Below are positions 1-7,432 of a stretch of 64,000 nucleotides of DNA, piece after piece. A model generated the notes under the pieces. The model did no database searches. It was given only the letters and a program-made list of their open reading frames with translations, and was not told the DNA's origin. Within the stretch, counting starts at the first letter, position 1; every line of letters starts with the position of its first letter. This stretch comes from Microbacterium sp. LWH7-1.2. GTDB lineage: Bacteria > Actinomycetota > Actinomycetes > Actinomycetales > Microbacteriaceae. The stretch lies in assembly GCF_038397755.1 (NCBI RefSeq), contig NZ_CP151637.1:1984001-2048000 (forward strand), given 5' to 3'. The translations under genes were made by a program, and so were the position numbers.

Positions 1-486
1 CGGTCGTAGATTTCGAAGAGGAGCTTGCGCTGGGCTTTGGAGAGCTTGGGCTGCTTTCCCTTCAGTCTCCCCTTCGCACGCGCGACGGCCATCCCTTCCT
101 TCGTTCGCATGCTGATGAGATCTCCTTCGAACTCGGCGACCATGGCGAGCACGTTAAACATCAGCCGCCCGACGGGATCGGTGGGGTCATAGCGGCTTCC
201 GCCGGGACTGAGCGCTACTCCCTTCGTGGTGAGCTCATCCGCGATGCCCCGCATCCCTGAGCGATCGAGCGAGCCGATCGAGTTTGGTGACGACGAGAGT
301 GTCCCCACCGCGCACCGCGGCGAGAGCTTCCCGCAGCCCCGGTCGGGCGCGGTTCGTACCGGTCATTCCGTGATCCACATAGATGTGTGCGTCTCGAACA
401 CCCACCCGCAGGAGAGCGTCTCGCTGGGCAGTGAGGTCTTGATCGGTGGTCGAGACCCTGGAGTAGCCAATCTGTATTCCACCCAT
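1..486 (-). pseudogene. Serine site-specific resolvase/invertase, frameshifted and cut by window edge
   Basis: Reading leftward from ATG at 486, the first 80 or so residues are a normal serine-recombinase catalytic domain: IGYSRVSTTDQDL with the nucleophilic Ser, then VDHGMTGTNRARPGL and VVTKLDRLARSLRDA. The frame then stops at 235-237, but the family's continuation (GIADELTTKGVAL, DPVGRLMFNVLAMVAEFEGDL, MRTKEGMAVARAKGRLKGKQPKLS) runs in a neighbouring frame from about 250 to the window edge. A one-base indel near 240-250 explains this. The 3' end (helix-turn-helix) is outside the window. Family role: DNA inversion or resolution by Tn3-type elements and plasmids. As read, the gene cannot make a full recombinase. 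A second, diverged and differently broken copy lies at 20358 in opposite orientation. Confidence 0.85.
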
Positions 487-626
487 GTCCCCAGCGTCCT
501 CCGGCGCAATCGGCCACCTTCAGTGCAGGTGCCCTTGTGCTCCGCCGTGGACCGACCGACGTGCGCTGAACGACCGGCAGTCGCGCCGACGCATTCGCTC
601 CCGTTCGCCCGCGTATGCTCGGCCGC

Positions 627-797
627 ATGACCGACAACGCGTTCAAACCTGGAGACGACGTCTTCACCCAGGGCGCACGCGGCACTGTGATCGACGTCCG
701 GGCAACTCCGTCCGGCAAGTGGGTCTTCGGTGTCGAGGACGCCAACGGGACGGTCGACTACTACACCGCTAGGGCTCTCCGGTCGGCGTCGAGCTAG
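627..797 (+). CDS. Small conserved hypothetical protein
   Basis: The gene encodes 56 residues starting MTDNAFKPGDDVFTQG and containing the phrase VIDVRATPSGKWVFGVED, which resembles short SH3-like or KOW-like actinobacterial proteins with a GxVxDVR core. No catalytic residues are visible. Start choice: ATG at 627 rather than 615, because a -10-like TATGCT at 614-619 lies 7 nt before it, the layout of a leaderless transcript; ATG 615 falls inside that box. The product looks soluble and lacks a signal peptide. Function unknown. It is the first intact gene beside the resolvase remnant. Confidence 0.7.
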   Translation: MTDNAFKPGDDVFTQGARGTVIDVRATPSGKWVFGVEDANGTVDYYTARALRSASS

Positions 798-890
798 CGT
801 CGGCCTCAGACCTCCGTCGAAGGAGGATGCCTCGCAGGACAGGGCTTGAGGCTAGCGCGGATGGAATCGAGTCATCCACACAAAGAAGAA

Positions 891-918
891 GCCCCGACTG
901 TTACCACACAGCCGGGGC
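891..918 (-). terminator. Intrinsic terminator, minus strand
   Basis: GCCCCG and CTGT pair with ACAG and CGGGGC around a short loop. On the minus strand the stem is followed by a T-rich stretch (TTCTTCTTT at 882-890). It lies about 190 bp downstream of the minus-strand gene at 1106-1324 and is its likely terminator. Confidence 0.7.
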
Positions 919-1046
919 GAGACGAATGAGAAGTTCGCCTATCCTGCCCAGAGTACCGCGCGCACCTGGGAGGTGACTGGCGCCGACACCGATCAATTGG
1001 GTCTGAACGCTCTATCCAGCCGACCGACAAGGGACCCTCCACCGAA

Positions 1047-1080
1047 CGAGGAGGCTACGGGTTCAAGTCCCGCTACTCGG
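1047..1080. other. tRNA T-arm-like hairpin remnant 1
   Basis: The motif CGGGTTCAAGTCCCG matches a tRNA T-stem and T-loop (GGTTCAA with a complementary CCCG), flanked by CGAG on the left and CTCG on the right. There is no D-arm or anticodon arm at the expected distance, so this is not a tRNA gene. In a region bounded by recombinase remnants it may be the 3' tRNA fragment that integrating elements carry. Compare 3924-3963. Confidence 0.4.
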
Positions 1081-1105
1081 CCGCCGTCGGCGCGGTCGAG
1101 GATCC

Positions 1106-1324
1106 TCACTCGGCCAGGTAGCCCGTGCGCGGGTCGATCTCAGACAGGAACGCGCGGATCTCGGAGCGGATCTGCTCGTCTGTGAAGGCTGTGGCGCTCG
1201 ATCCTCCTATCGAGAATCCGTAGCTCGCGTTCGGGCCGCTAACCCAGGTGTGGTGGATTGAGTTGTCATCTCTCACAACGTCGAACTCCTCACCGTCGAC
1301 GACGAATCGCACTGGTTCGGTCAC
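1106..1324 (-). CDS. Conserved hypothetical protein
   Basis: A 72-residue soluble protein starting MTEPVRFVVDGEEFDV, with HTWVSGPNASYGFSI in the middle and an acidic C-terminus ending FLSEIDPRTGYLAE. The pattern of an N-terminal beta-strand pair, the VSGPN signature and a C-terminal helix resembles a short actinobacterial family of unknown function. No catalytic motif and no signal peptide. The minus-strand hairpin at 891-918 is a plausible terminator. Codon third positions are GC-rich, supporting real coding. Confidence 0.75.
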   Translation of the reverse strand: MTEPVRFVVDGEEFDVVRDDNSIHHTWVSGPNASYGFSIGGSSATAFTDEQIRSEIRAFLSEIDPRTGYLAE

Positions 1325-1563
1325 GACGCCATGATCTCACTCCGTCGCACCTCGCCCGCTGACGGACCCCCGTACAATCCCGCCGAGCTTCCGTCACAGC
1401 CGCCACCCGCCCTCAGCTGACAACGTGCATGTCGACTGGCTCGAGCAAGTTCGCAAACGACGCGCGCTTCCGACCTGGCCGCTTTGTCTGGCGAACGCAC
1501 GCCAAAGGAGATGGCGCGCAGGCGAGTTCCATATAGTCTGTCGCAAACCAACAGGAGGATCGG

Positions 1564-1773
1564 GTGGATGCCTTTCCGCTGCTAATCATCATCGGGCTCG
1601 TGTTGTTCATCGGCGCGGCGCTCTTCGTCGACCGATGGAGGAAGAGCGACAAGATCACCGCCGAGAAGCGGCGCATCATCAACCTTTGGTTCTCGGCGCT
1701 CTTGACCATTGGGATCACCGCACTCATTCTCATCACGATTTGGATAGTCATTTCGGTGACCGTGGCTCGATAA
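1564..1773 (+). CDS. Small two-helix membrane protein
   Basis: A 69-residue protein with two predicted transmembrane helices: residues about 5-23 (PLLIIIGLVLFIGAALFV) and about 43-66 (SALLTIGITALILITIWIV), joined by a charged loop (DRWRKSDKITAEKRR). Start is GTG at 1564 because a strong AGGAGG at 1553-1558 sits 5 nt upstream; the ATG at 1568 is out of frame. The stop is followed at once by a 10-bp stem hairpin (1774-1808), so it is a single-gene unit. Family not recognised; function unknown. Confidence 0.75.
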   Translation: MDAFPLLIIIGLVLFIGAALFVDRWRKSDKITAEKRRIINLWFSALLTIGITALILITIWIVISVTVAR

Positions 1774-1808
1774 GCCGCATGACACAAGCGGGTTGGTGGT
1801 CATGCGGC
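1774..1808 (+). terminator. Hairpin terminator after the 1564 gene
   Basis: GCCGCATGAC (1774-1783) and GTCATGCGGC (1799-1808) form a perfect 10-bp stem with a 15-nt loop immediately after the TAA stop. No T-run follows, so efficiency is uncertain. Confidence 0.55.
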
Positions 1809-2025
1809 CGCACCGTCTGGGCGCGTCAGCGAATCTACGGTTGCGAACTATCTGGCCCCCGACCTGCACCCGTTCCCCGCCGCCCGGACAGCGACCGCCT
1901 GGCGCGCGGGGTCCTGGGCGTAAGCGGCTCCGCGTTTCGGCACCGGGGACATGCTCGACGAAGGACCCCCGTCCGCACCTTGGCCGACCTCCCACCCCTC
2001 AGGCACGACCGGACCATAATGAAGC

Positions 2026-2439
2026 GTGAGCCGAAGGATTGTGGGGCCTGACCCCGAGCCCGACGCGGGGCTAGACCCGCTTCGGATGGGCCTTGCCCGG
2101 GTGTACTCCGACACGGCTTTCGTCGGTTATCTATCGACCCGAGTTGACGTGCGGCGGACGGAGGTTCGCCGGCTTGGTCGGCGGGCGCTCTTGGTTGACC
2201 CGCATGAGTTCGTCGAGTGGTTTTTCGAGATGACGGCCGACTGGCCGAGACGACATCCTGACGGCTGGGATGACGGCTGGGAGCACCAGGATGAGGTCAG
2301 AACCGAACTGTTGGCAGGTCAATTCGTCTACCCCGATGGCCCGCCACTGACAGTGGAATGGGTTGATGGAACCGAAGCCACGGTGTGGCGGGAACACTAC
2401 GCGTTCGCAGACCGCCACGAGGAGACAGCTGGGAAGTAG
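2026..2439 (+). CDS. Hypothetical protein
   Basis: The gene encodes 137 residues starting (GTG) MSRRIVGPDPEPDAGL and rich in Trp and acidic residues (EFVEWFFEMTADWPRR, HPDGWDDGWEHQDEVR). It looks soluble, with no signal peptide or membrane helix. The start is supported by a CATAAT box at 2015-2020, 5 nt before the GTG, as in leaderless actinobacterial genes. I do not recognise a family. A hairpin at 2473-2508 follows. Base composition is slightly less GC-rich than the chromosomal block at 24-64 kb. Confidence 0.6.
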   Translation: MSRRIVGPDPEPDAGLDPLRMGLARVYSDTAFVGYLSTRVDVRRTEVRRLGRRALLVDPHEFVEWFFEMTADWPRRHPDGWDDGWEHQDEVRTELLAGQFVYPDGPPLTVEWVDGTEATVWREHYAFADRHEETAGK

Positions 2440-2472
2440 GCGCGATCCACCGGGCCAACGGTGACCTCATGA

Positions 2473-2508
2473 ACGCGCATGCGGCGGCCGTTGAGGCCGT
2501 ATGCGCGT
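2473..2508 (+). terminator. Hairpin terminator after the 2026 gene
   Basis: ACGCGCAT (2473-2480) and ATGCGCGT (2501-2508) pair, with a further GGCC/GGCC stem inside the loop. It lies 34 bp after the stop; there is no T-run. Confidence 0.45.
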
Positions 2509-2594
2509 GCATGGTCCGGCACGCATCACCGCTCTGCACAGGACCGGTTTTGCGTGCCGCGGGATGGGTGGGCGGCGGCATCTATGCTCGGCTC

Positions 2595-3004
2595 ATGATT
2601 CAGTCCGGCCGAGCGTCGTTGGTTGTGCTTCCACCGACACGGAGCCCGCTGCCATATCGGAGACGCTTGCACTCTCGCCGACCAGGGTCGAACACAAAGG
2701 CACCGTGGGCCGATCCGGTCGCATCCGCGCGAACCACGTCTGGTCGCTCGATGTCGACTCTCTCGACAACACCGGCGACGACCAAACCGGTACGCGAGCC
2801 CTCCGAGCGCTTCTCATGCGCAGCGGTCCGGCATTTGGGCGGGTCACGGACTTGCCGAAGGACTGCGATGCCCGGATTTGGTGGTCGATGGATTCAGACT
2901 CGACCCAGGGCGGGTTCGTTCTCCCAGTGGACCTGGCCGGCAGGATCTCGGCGCTCGGTGTCGACCTCTACGCAACGGTCTACCTGGATGAAGATGACGA
3001 GTAA
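2595..3004 (+). pseudogene. DUF4279-type protein, apparent frameshift near the 5' end
   Basis: From about 2630 to 3004 the frame reads ASTDTEPAAISETLALSPTRVEHKGTVGRSGR, then NHVWSLDVDS and LGVDLYATVYLDEDDE, the layout of DUF4279 proteins (strand, ITexLgl.Pt, kG, W...S, and a terminal D.Y). That frame lacks a sensible start; its only upstream ATGs give an unrelated leader. A well-placed leaderless start (TATGCT 2583-2588, ATG 2595) begins MIQSGRASLVV in another frame, which is what a DUF4279 N-terminal strand should look like. One missing base near 2625-2632 would join the two. A sequencing error cannot be excluded. Confidence 0.6.
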
Positions 3005-3054
3005 CCGCGACGAGGTAGACGCCGCGCGTTGGCCGACTGGCGTACGGACGTCGA

Positions 3055-3726
3055 TCAAGCTTGTCGTAGCAGTGCTGCTGCCCTCGCTCGGATGGCCGCT
3101 GCGGCGAGTAGCCCGGCCGCGGGCAACGTGTTGATGCTCAGCCCCGGTTGCAGGAGGCTCGCGAGGACGAGGCCGACCGCGGCGGCCGTTGACAGGATCA
3201 CGGCCAGGCGGCCGCGGAGGAACAGGGCAACAATGGCGATCGTGAGGCTGACTCCGCTGGCAACGGCAGCCGGTCCGGCCGCGTACAGCCAGTACTGCTC
3301 GCCTGGCATCGGGGCGAACACGTCGTCGACGAGCTCGCTGGACCCGTATCGGGTGAGGCTGAGGATCCACACCGCCGAGGCGGCCGCGAGAAGCACGAGA
3401 AGTACACGTGCCGCTCGATCGTGGCGGACCAGCCCGGCGGTCAAGGATCCGAGAAGGACCGCGAGAAGCCACATGGCGCCGAGCGCGACCGCGACGCCGA
3501 GATAGCCCACCCCGTCGATGCACGTCCAGGTATCGGCGCCCTCCGAGCCGGGCTGCCCCATGCTGCACCTGATGTGCAGTTGCTCGCGAACGAGCCAGAG
3601 CGCACTGGAACCGAGGAAGAGCGCAAGCACTCCGCTGCAGAGGATCACCGCAACAGCGGGACTGCCGGCGCCCTTGCGCGCCCCACCGGGGTGCGTAGCG
3701 GCAGTCGGCGAACTCGTGACATCCAT
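3055..3726 (-). CDS. Polytopic membrane protein of unknown function
   Basis: The gene encodes 223 residues. After a short Pro/Gly-rich N-terminus come about six hydrophobic segments: VAVILCSGVLALFLGSSAL, YLGVAVALGAMWLLAVLLGS, VLLVLLAAASAVWILSL, WLYAAGPAAVASGVSLTIAI, LAVILSTAAAVGLVLASLL, and a short last one. Two Cys residues (RCSMGQPG and WTCIDGVG) sit in the first extracytoplasmic loop and could form a disulphide. No transporter signature is visible. ATG at 3726 is the only start that keeps the first helix intact. It converges with the DUF4279 remnant. Confidence 0.65.
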   Translation of the reverse strand: MDVTSSPTAATHPGGARKGAGSPAVAVILCSGVLALFLGSSALWLVREQLHIRCSMGQPGSEGADTWTCIDGVGYLGVAVALGAMWLLAVLLGSLTAGLVRHDRAARVLLVLLAAASAVWILSLTRYGSSELVDDVFAPMPGEQYWLYAAGPAAVASGVSLTIAIVALFLRGRLAVILSTAAAVGLVLASLLQPGLSINTLPAAGLLAAAAIRARAAALLRQA

Positions 3727-3923
3727 ACCTGAGCGACGCTAGCAACAACCTGCCCGGCCAAGGCGCGTAATCGGACAAGCGTGTGCATGGCCCGAGCGGA
3801 GTGAGCCTTCCGCCAGTCGATGGCGAGAACGCCGCATCGCCGCCGCATGCACCTCAGCGGTCCCGTACTCGTTCGTCGCGCTGCCGGCGAAGCTCGTCCG
3901 CACGGAAGTGGACCGGCATGCGG

Positions 3924-3963
3924 TCGAGTGAGTAACGGGTTCAAATTCCGTTCCTCACCCTCG
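3924..3963. other. tRNA T-arm-like hairpin remnant 2
   Basis: AACGGGTTCAAATTCCGTT forms a 5-bp T-arm-like stem and 7-nt loop, extended by CGAG/TGAG on the left pairing with CTCA/CTCG on the right. The result is a long hairpin resembling a tRNA acceptor plus T-arm with the D and anticodon arms missing. Its core resembles the motif at 1047-1080. Not a functional tRNA gene; possibly an attachment-site relic. Confidence 0.4.
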
Positions 3964-4017
3964 AATCAGCACGGTGGACGACCGGGAGGCGAAGGTCGGA
4001 TCCGCACGGTGCGGCGC

Positions 4018-4539
4018 TCATCCGCCGGTGAAGCCCTCGGCCGCGAGCTCCGCTCCTGCGGCAGAGCAAGCATCCGCGAGCGACGCACCGTTGTACAACT
4101 CTGGGGTGCCGAGAGTCGTAGATCCCATGGCGCCTTGAGGAAGCGGTGGAGCCGCCTCCTTCAGCGCGGCGATCGCATCGCTGACAGCCCCTTTGCCACT
4201 TGTAGGGACGCGATCGAGAACCCGTGTTGCAAGCCGCAGCCATCCGTCGTACTCCTGCTGCGTCATCCGCTCCTCGGTGAGGCCGACCATCGCATTGTGC
4301 AGGATGGTGAGAACGTCTCCGAAGGCTGCGCACGATTCCGCATCCGTGACCATGTGCTCCGCGGCCGACGGTGTTGCGATGGCTGTCGACGCGGTGTCGG
4401 GCGCGGTGTCTGTTGGCGTTAGAGCGGCACAGCCGGCGGCGCTGGCGATCATCGCGACGACCCCAGCCGCCAAAGCACAGCGCAGCGAAAGGGTCGTGCG
4501 CCGGTGGGTTGTGACCACACTCTGGCCAGGTGTTCTCAT
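4018..4539 (-). CDS. Putative lipoprotein
   Basis: About 173 residues from ATG 4539 (in-frame ATG 4584 is an alternative). The N-terminus has a basic stretch (THRRTTLSLRC), a hydrophobic core (ALAAGVVAMIASA) and a lipobox AAGC, so it should be lipidated and anchored outside the membrane. The mature part begins with a Thr/Ser/Ala-rich linker, followed by helices carrying CAAFGDVLTIL and GWLRLATRVLDRVPT. Family not recognised. There is no operon partner. Confidence 0.7.
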   Translation of the reverse strand: MRTPGQSVVTTHRRTTLSLRCALAAGVVAMIASAAGCAALTPTDTAPDTASTAIATPSAAEHMVTDAESCAAFGDVLTILHNAMVGLTEERMTQQEYDGWLRLATRVLDRVPTSGKGAVSDAIAALKEAAPPLPQGAMGSTTLGTPELYNGASLADACSAAGAELAAEGFTGG

Positions 4540-4932
4540 CCGAGGGACTCGCTTTCCGATGGCTCGAGGCGATCTTTCGCGCAACGGCGCGGCGGGGGAT
4601 CTCAGCGTATTGGCTTAGCCCGGCGCAGAGCGAAGCCCGGGTCTCGTGTCGGCGTTCAATTGGTGCTGAGCCGCGGACGCGGGGGCAGGGGGTGCCTCAA
4701 CGAGCACCGGAGGCTTGAACGCGGGCGGGTTTGCGGTGAGGACCGGAGCCGACGTGCTCGCGCCCGCGTGGGCCCGCGGGCACGAGGACGAGCAACCACC
4801 ACATGCTTGACCGCCCGTCGGAGGATCATGTGCCGCAAACACGCCGGCGGTGCCGCTTCTGTGAGCCGAGCGGTTAAGGACCGTTAATCGCGCCTCGCGA
4901 CGGACCGCGGGTGGAGTTGATATCGTGCGGCC
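4540..4932. other. Stretch without a convincing gene
   Basis: It holds the upstream region of the minus-strand lipoprotein and the promoter of the plus-strand lipoprotein gene. At its right end TATCGT (4921-4926) lies 6 nt before ATG 4933. A 75-codon minus-strand open frame (4615-4842, GTG start) has a Cys-rich CGGCSSSC stretch but no ribosome binding site or recognised family, so it is not called. Confidence 0.5.
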
Positions 4933-5337
4933 ATGCGATCGTCGGCGAAGGTGCTTCTGCTGTTGTCCACGGCTTGGCTCCTGACGGCATGTGCACCGAC
5001 GGTGGTCCCAGAGTTTGAGGCGCAGCAGAGCGACCGCGACATTCTTGCTGAGACATCGTCGGAGCCGGACATCGACGCCAAGACCACCCGGTTCGTAGGC
5101 GAGGTTGAGGGCATAGAGCTCTACATTGCCCGAGGGAGCAACGACACCCTCTGTGTGATCCAGGTCCATGACGAGGAATGGCTGCAGATGGGTTGCGGCG
5201 CCGGCGCAGGAGTGGGTATCGAGCTCGAGAGCGGCACCCGCATCGAAGCTGGGACCTTCAAGTTCCCCGAGCAGCAAGTCGGCGACGGAGTGCGCGAGCA
5301 GCTCAGCGAGAGCGTCACCGTGATTACCTATCCATAG
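4933..5337 (+). CDS. Putative lipoprotein
   Basis: The gene encodes 134 residues. Signal peptide MRSSAKVLLLLSTAWLLTAC has a lipobox LTAC at residues 17-20, so the mature protein is tethered outside the membrane by its N-terminal Cys. The remaining 110 residues contain RFVGEVEGIELYIARGSNDTLCVIQV and a Gly-rich QMGCGAGAGVGI; the two internal Cys may pair. Leaderless layout: TATCGT (4921-4926), 6 nt, ATG. Function unknown. The shape (small beta-rich lipoprotein reporting on a short stretch of sequence) is common in Microbacteriaceae accessory regions. Confidence 0.75.
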   Translation: MRSSAKVLLLLSTAWLLTACAPTVVPEFEAQQSDRDILAETSSEPDIDAKTTRFVGEVEGIELYIARGSNDTLCVIQVHDEEWLQMGCGAGAGVGIELESGTRIEAGTFKFPEQQVGDGVREQLSESVTVITYP

Positions 5338-5458
5338 GGGATCAACGAATCGCGTGGTCCCCCGGTCTCGTGACCTGAGGCATCGATAGGGTTCACGGAT
5401 GGCGAAGAGCGCACGGACGTGGCCCCTCTAGCGACGCTGGTAGCGCTTCAATCCCCGT

Positions 5459-5632
5459 ATGACCGCATACCCTTTGCGAGTGGCGATCAATGACGGTGAC
5501 CGGCGCCAGACCCGACTGATCCTCCGCTGGGTGGGTTGTGGAGGCTGTGCTCTGCTCGCCCTGTCGTTCCTTGGTTTGGCCATCTCGGTTGGGGTCGCGC
5601 TCGGCATGCCCTTGTTCCGCGTTGGCGGCTAA
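5459..5632 (+). CDS. Small single-helix membrane protein
   Basis: The gene encodes 57 residues starting MTAYPLRVAINDGDRRQTRL, followed by one long hydrophobic helix from about residue 25 to 52 (ILRWVGCGGCALLALSFL, then GLAISVGVAL) containing a CGGC pair. ATG at 5459 is the only start before the helix. Cytoplasmic N-terminus, with a very short C-terminal tail. No ribosome binding site stands out. It sits between a lipoprotein gene and a DUF4259 gene on the same strand. Family unknown; short length limits certainty. Confidence 0.5.
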   Translation: MTAYPLRVAINDGDRRQTRLILRWVGCGGCALLALSFLGLAISVGVALGMPLFRVGG

Positions 5633-5781
5633 CTGCACGGTGGCCGACCGGCTACCGCACGTCATCATCGACGGCTCAGCCCTTGTCACTTTGGGTCGCC
5701 GGCAACACCCGAGATCCGTACTGCGGGCGATGTTATCCACAGGAGAGCATCGCGGGAGGCAGCTATCGCTACTCTCCCTGC

Positions 5782-6186
5782 ATGGGGACTTGGAGTGGTG
5801 AACCGTTCGGCAACGATGTGGCTGCCGACTTCGCGTGGGAGCTCGATGAACAGAAGCGTTGGAATGTCGTGAGGGATGCGCTCCGTGAGGCGCTGCGGAG
5901 TAAGGAATTACTCGACGCCGACACCGCGTGCATCGCAATTGCGGCCGCCGAGGTCGTTGCCCACGGCCTCGGCCGCCCTACGCAGACCGACGCCTACACC
6001 GAGAGCGTTGAAGCGTTTGTCGGCCGGGCCCGCAAACCTTCGGGGCGACTAACGAAGGCTGCTTTGCGGGCTGTCGCCATCGCAAGTTCGCCGGAGGGAG
6101 AACTTGCTGAGCTTTGGGCCGAGGGTGACGCGCAGGAGTGGCACGACGCGAACTCGCGCCTCGTATCCGCGCTCACACGGATGTAG
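5782..6186 (+). CDS. DUF4259 domain protein
   Basis: The gene encodes 134 residues beginning MGTWSGEPFGNDVAADFAWEL, the hallmark N-terminus of DUF4259 (MGxW..gpF.ND.A.D). The rest is helical: WNVVRDALREAL, DADTACIAIAAAEVVAHGLG, then ALRAVAIASSPEGELAELWAEG. ATG 5782 is chosen over upstream in-frame ATGs because the family always begins here and because TACTCT (5770-5775) lies exactly 6 nt upstream, a leaderless arrangement. Members of this family often occur beside immunity-type or accessory genes; their function is not known. Soluble, cytoplasmic. Confidence 0.85.
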   Translation: MGTWSGEPFGNDVAADFAWELDEQKRWNVVRDALREALRSKELLDADTACIAIAAAEVVAHGLGRPTQTDAYTESVEAFVGRARKPSGRLTKAALRAVAIASSPEGELAELWAEGDAQEWHDANSRLVSALTRM

Positions 6187-6350
6187 TCGCGGACTCGGAA
6201 AGCGATCCGATTCGCACGAAACCCACTCACCGCGACAGATCTCGGGCTCGGCGCCGATCTCTGCGCCGTGATGGACCGACAACCGCGCAGCTATCTTCTC
6301 GACGAGCACCAGCGCGGTGTTAGCGTTTGGTCGGAGCGAGGAGGGGCTGA

Positions 6351-6662
6351 ATGCAGGGTCGGGTACAAGTGCCTTGGGGCGCCGTCTACTTGGTGCTGTT
6401 CCTCGGATTTGGCCTCGTCGCGACTCCGAGCATCTTCGCGTGGAACGTCATCCAAGCCGGCGGCGACTTGTCCGCGCAGGTCTGGTACGGGTCAAAGTGG
6501 GGATGGCAATCCCTCGCCGACGTCCTACCCGCCCTGGTCCTCCTGATGCCAATCATTCTCGTCGCGGAGATTCTTGCGGTCCGCCACCTGACATCGTTGG
6601 TGCGCCGAAGCGCACGGGAGCGGGAGCAATCAACTCGAGAGTCGGCAGACCCGGACGCCTGA
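6351..6662 (+). CDS. Two-helix membrane protein
   Basis: The gene encodes 103 residues: a hydrophobic helix at about 10-30 (WGAVYLVLFLGFGLVAT), a loop containing GGDLSAQVWYGSKWGW, a second helix at about 57-77 (DVLPALVLLMPIILVAEILA), and a basic/acidic tail (RRSAREREQSTRESADPDA). A GAGGAGGGG ribosome binding site ends 5 nt before ATG 6351. Topology suggests both ends in the cytoplasm. No known family. Confidence 0.7.
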   Translation: MQGRVQVPWGAVYLVLFLGFGLVATPSIFAWNVIQAGGDLSAQVWYGSKWGWQSLADVLPALVLLMPIILVAEILAVRHLTSLVRRSAREREQSTRESADPDA

Positions 6663-6855
6663 CCAGTTGCGAGATCGAGGACGGCGCCTCGCGTAGCCCA
6701 ACCTCGTGCCTTCCGGGATCGCGGTCGCTGAGCCGGCTCGCATGCGACGGTTGCCATTGCGCCCGCCGAGCGACCCGCAACCGACACCAACGATCGGATG
6801 AGAGCGGCAAAAGCTCGGCCGCTTCACTGTCGGAGGTTAGCGCTAGCGTCGATTC

Positions 6856-7272
6856 GTGATCGAGATTGCCCGAACCCGCCGCACATCAAGTGCCTCGGCC
6901 GCGCTGTTCTTCGAGCGCTGGTGCGCTATCGAAACACACCCCGAGTGGGCGCCGAGCATGGAGTACTTCAAGCTGTCAGAGCCCTTCGGCGTGGGCGCCC
7001 GCGGAGTCCTGAAAGCGGTCGGCGGTCAAGAGTCACCGTTCCGCGTCACGACGGTGGGGCCGGGCTTCGTCTATGCCGACACCACCGAACTCGATGGGGC
7101 GGAGTTGACCGTGCACCACGAGGCCGTCGAAGGGCTCGACGGCACCGAGGTCACACTGTCTGCATGGCTCGATGGGCCAGGCGAAGCGCAGCTGGCACGG
7201 GGAATGTCTGACGGGGTTCAGCACAGCCTGGAGCGCGACCTGGCCGCGCTCGCAGCGCTGCTCGAGGGCTAG
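6856..7272 (+). CDS. SRPBCC (START-like) family protein
   Basis: The gene encodes 138 residues: N-terminal strand IEIARTRRTSSASAALFFERW, then CAIETHPEWAPSMEYFKL and FGVGARGVLKAVGG, C-terminal long helix VQHSLERDLAALAALLEG. That order (strand, two small helices with xxHPxW, curved sheet, long helix) is the SRPBCC helix-grip fold used for hydrophobic ligands or polyketide-cyclase-like chemistry. Ligand unknown. GTG 6856 start: TAGCGT (6844-6849) then 6 nt, a leaderless signal. Soluble; no partner gene. Confidence 0.8.
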   Translation: MIEIARTRRTSSASAALFFERWCAIETHPEWAPSMEYFKLSEPFGVGARGVLKAVGGQESPFRVTTVGPGFVYADTTELDGAELTVHHEAVEGLDGTEVTLSAWLDGPGEAQLARGMSDGVQHSLERDLAALAALLEG

Positions 7273-7432
7273 CATCAGTCGGCGAGCCAGGCGACGGTGC
7301 CCGCGGACGCGGAGACACGATCGAACAAGCGCTGCTGGTTCCTGAGCGCTCAGGAGACCGTCTCACGTTGCCCGTCCGCGGACCCACGTCAGGGCATTGC
7401 CTGAGAGCTAGCAACTGTGGTCGGCTGGGTGG

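Noticed and set aside
1047..1080. tRNA gene
   Set aside because: Only a T-arm-like hairpin is present; there is no D-arm or anticodon arm, and the acceptor does not pair at the required distance.
4615..4842. 75-codon minus-strand frame with CGGCSSSC
   Set aside because: GTG start without ribosome binding site, no family match, and composition between coding and shadow; kept only as a note.
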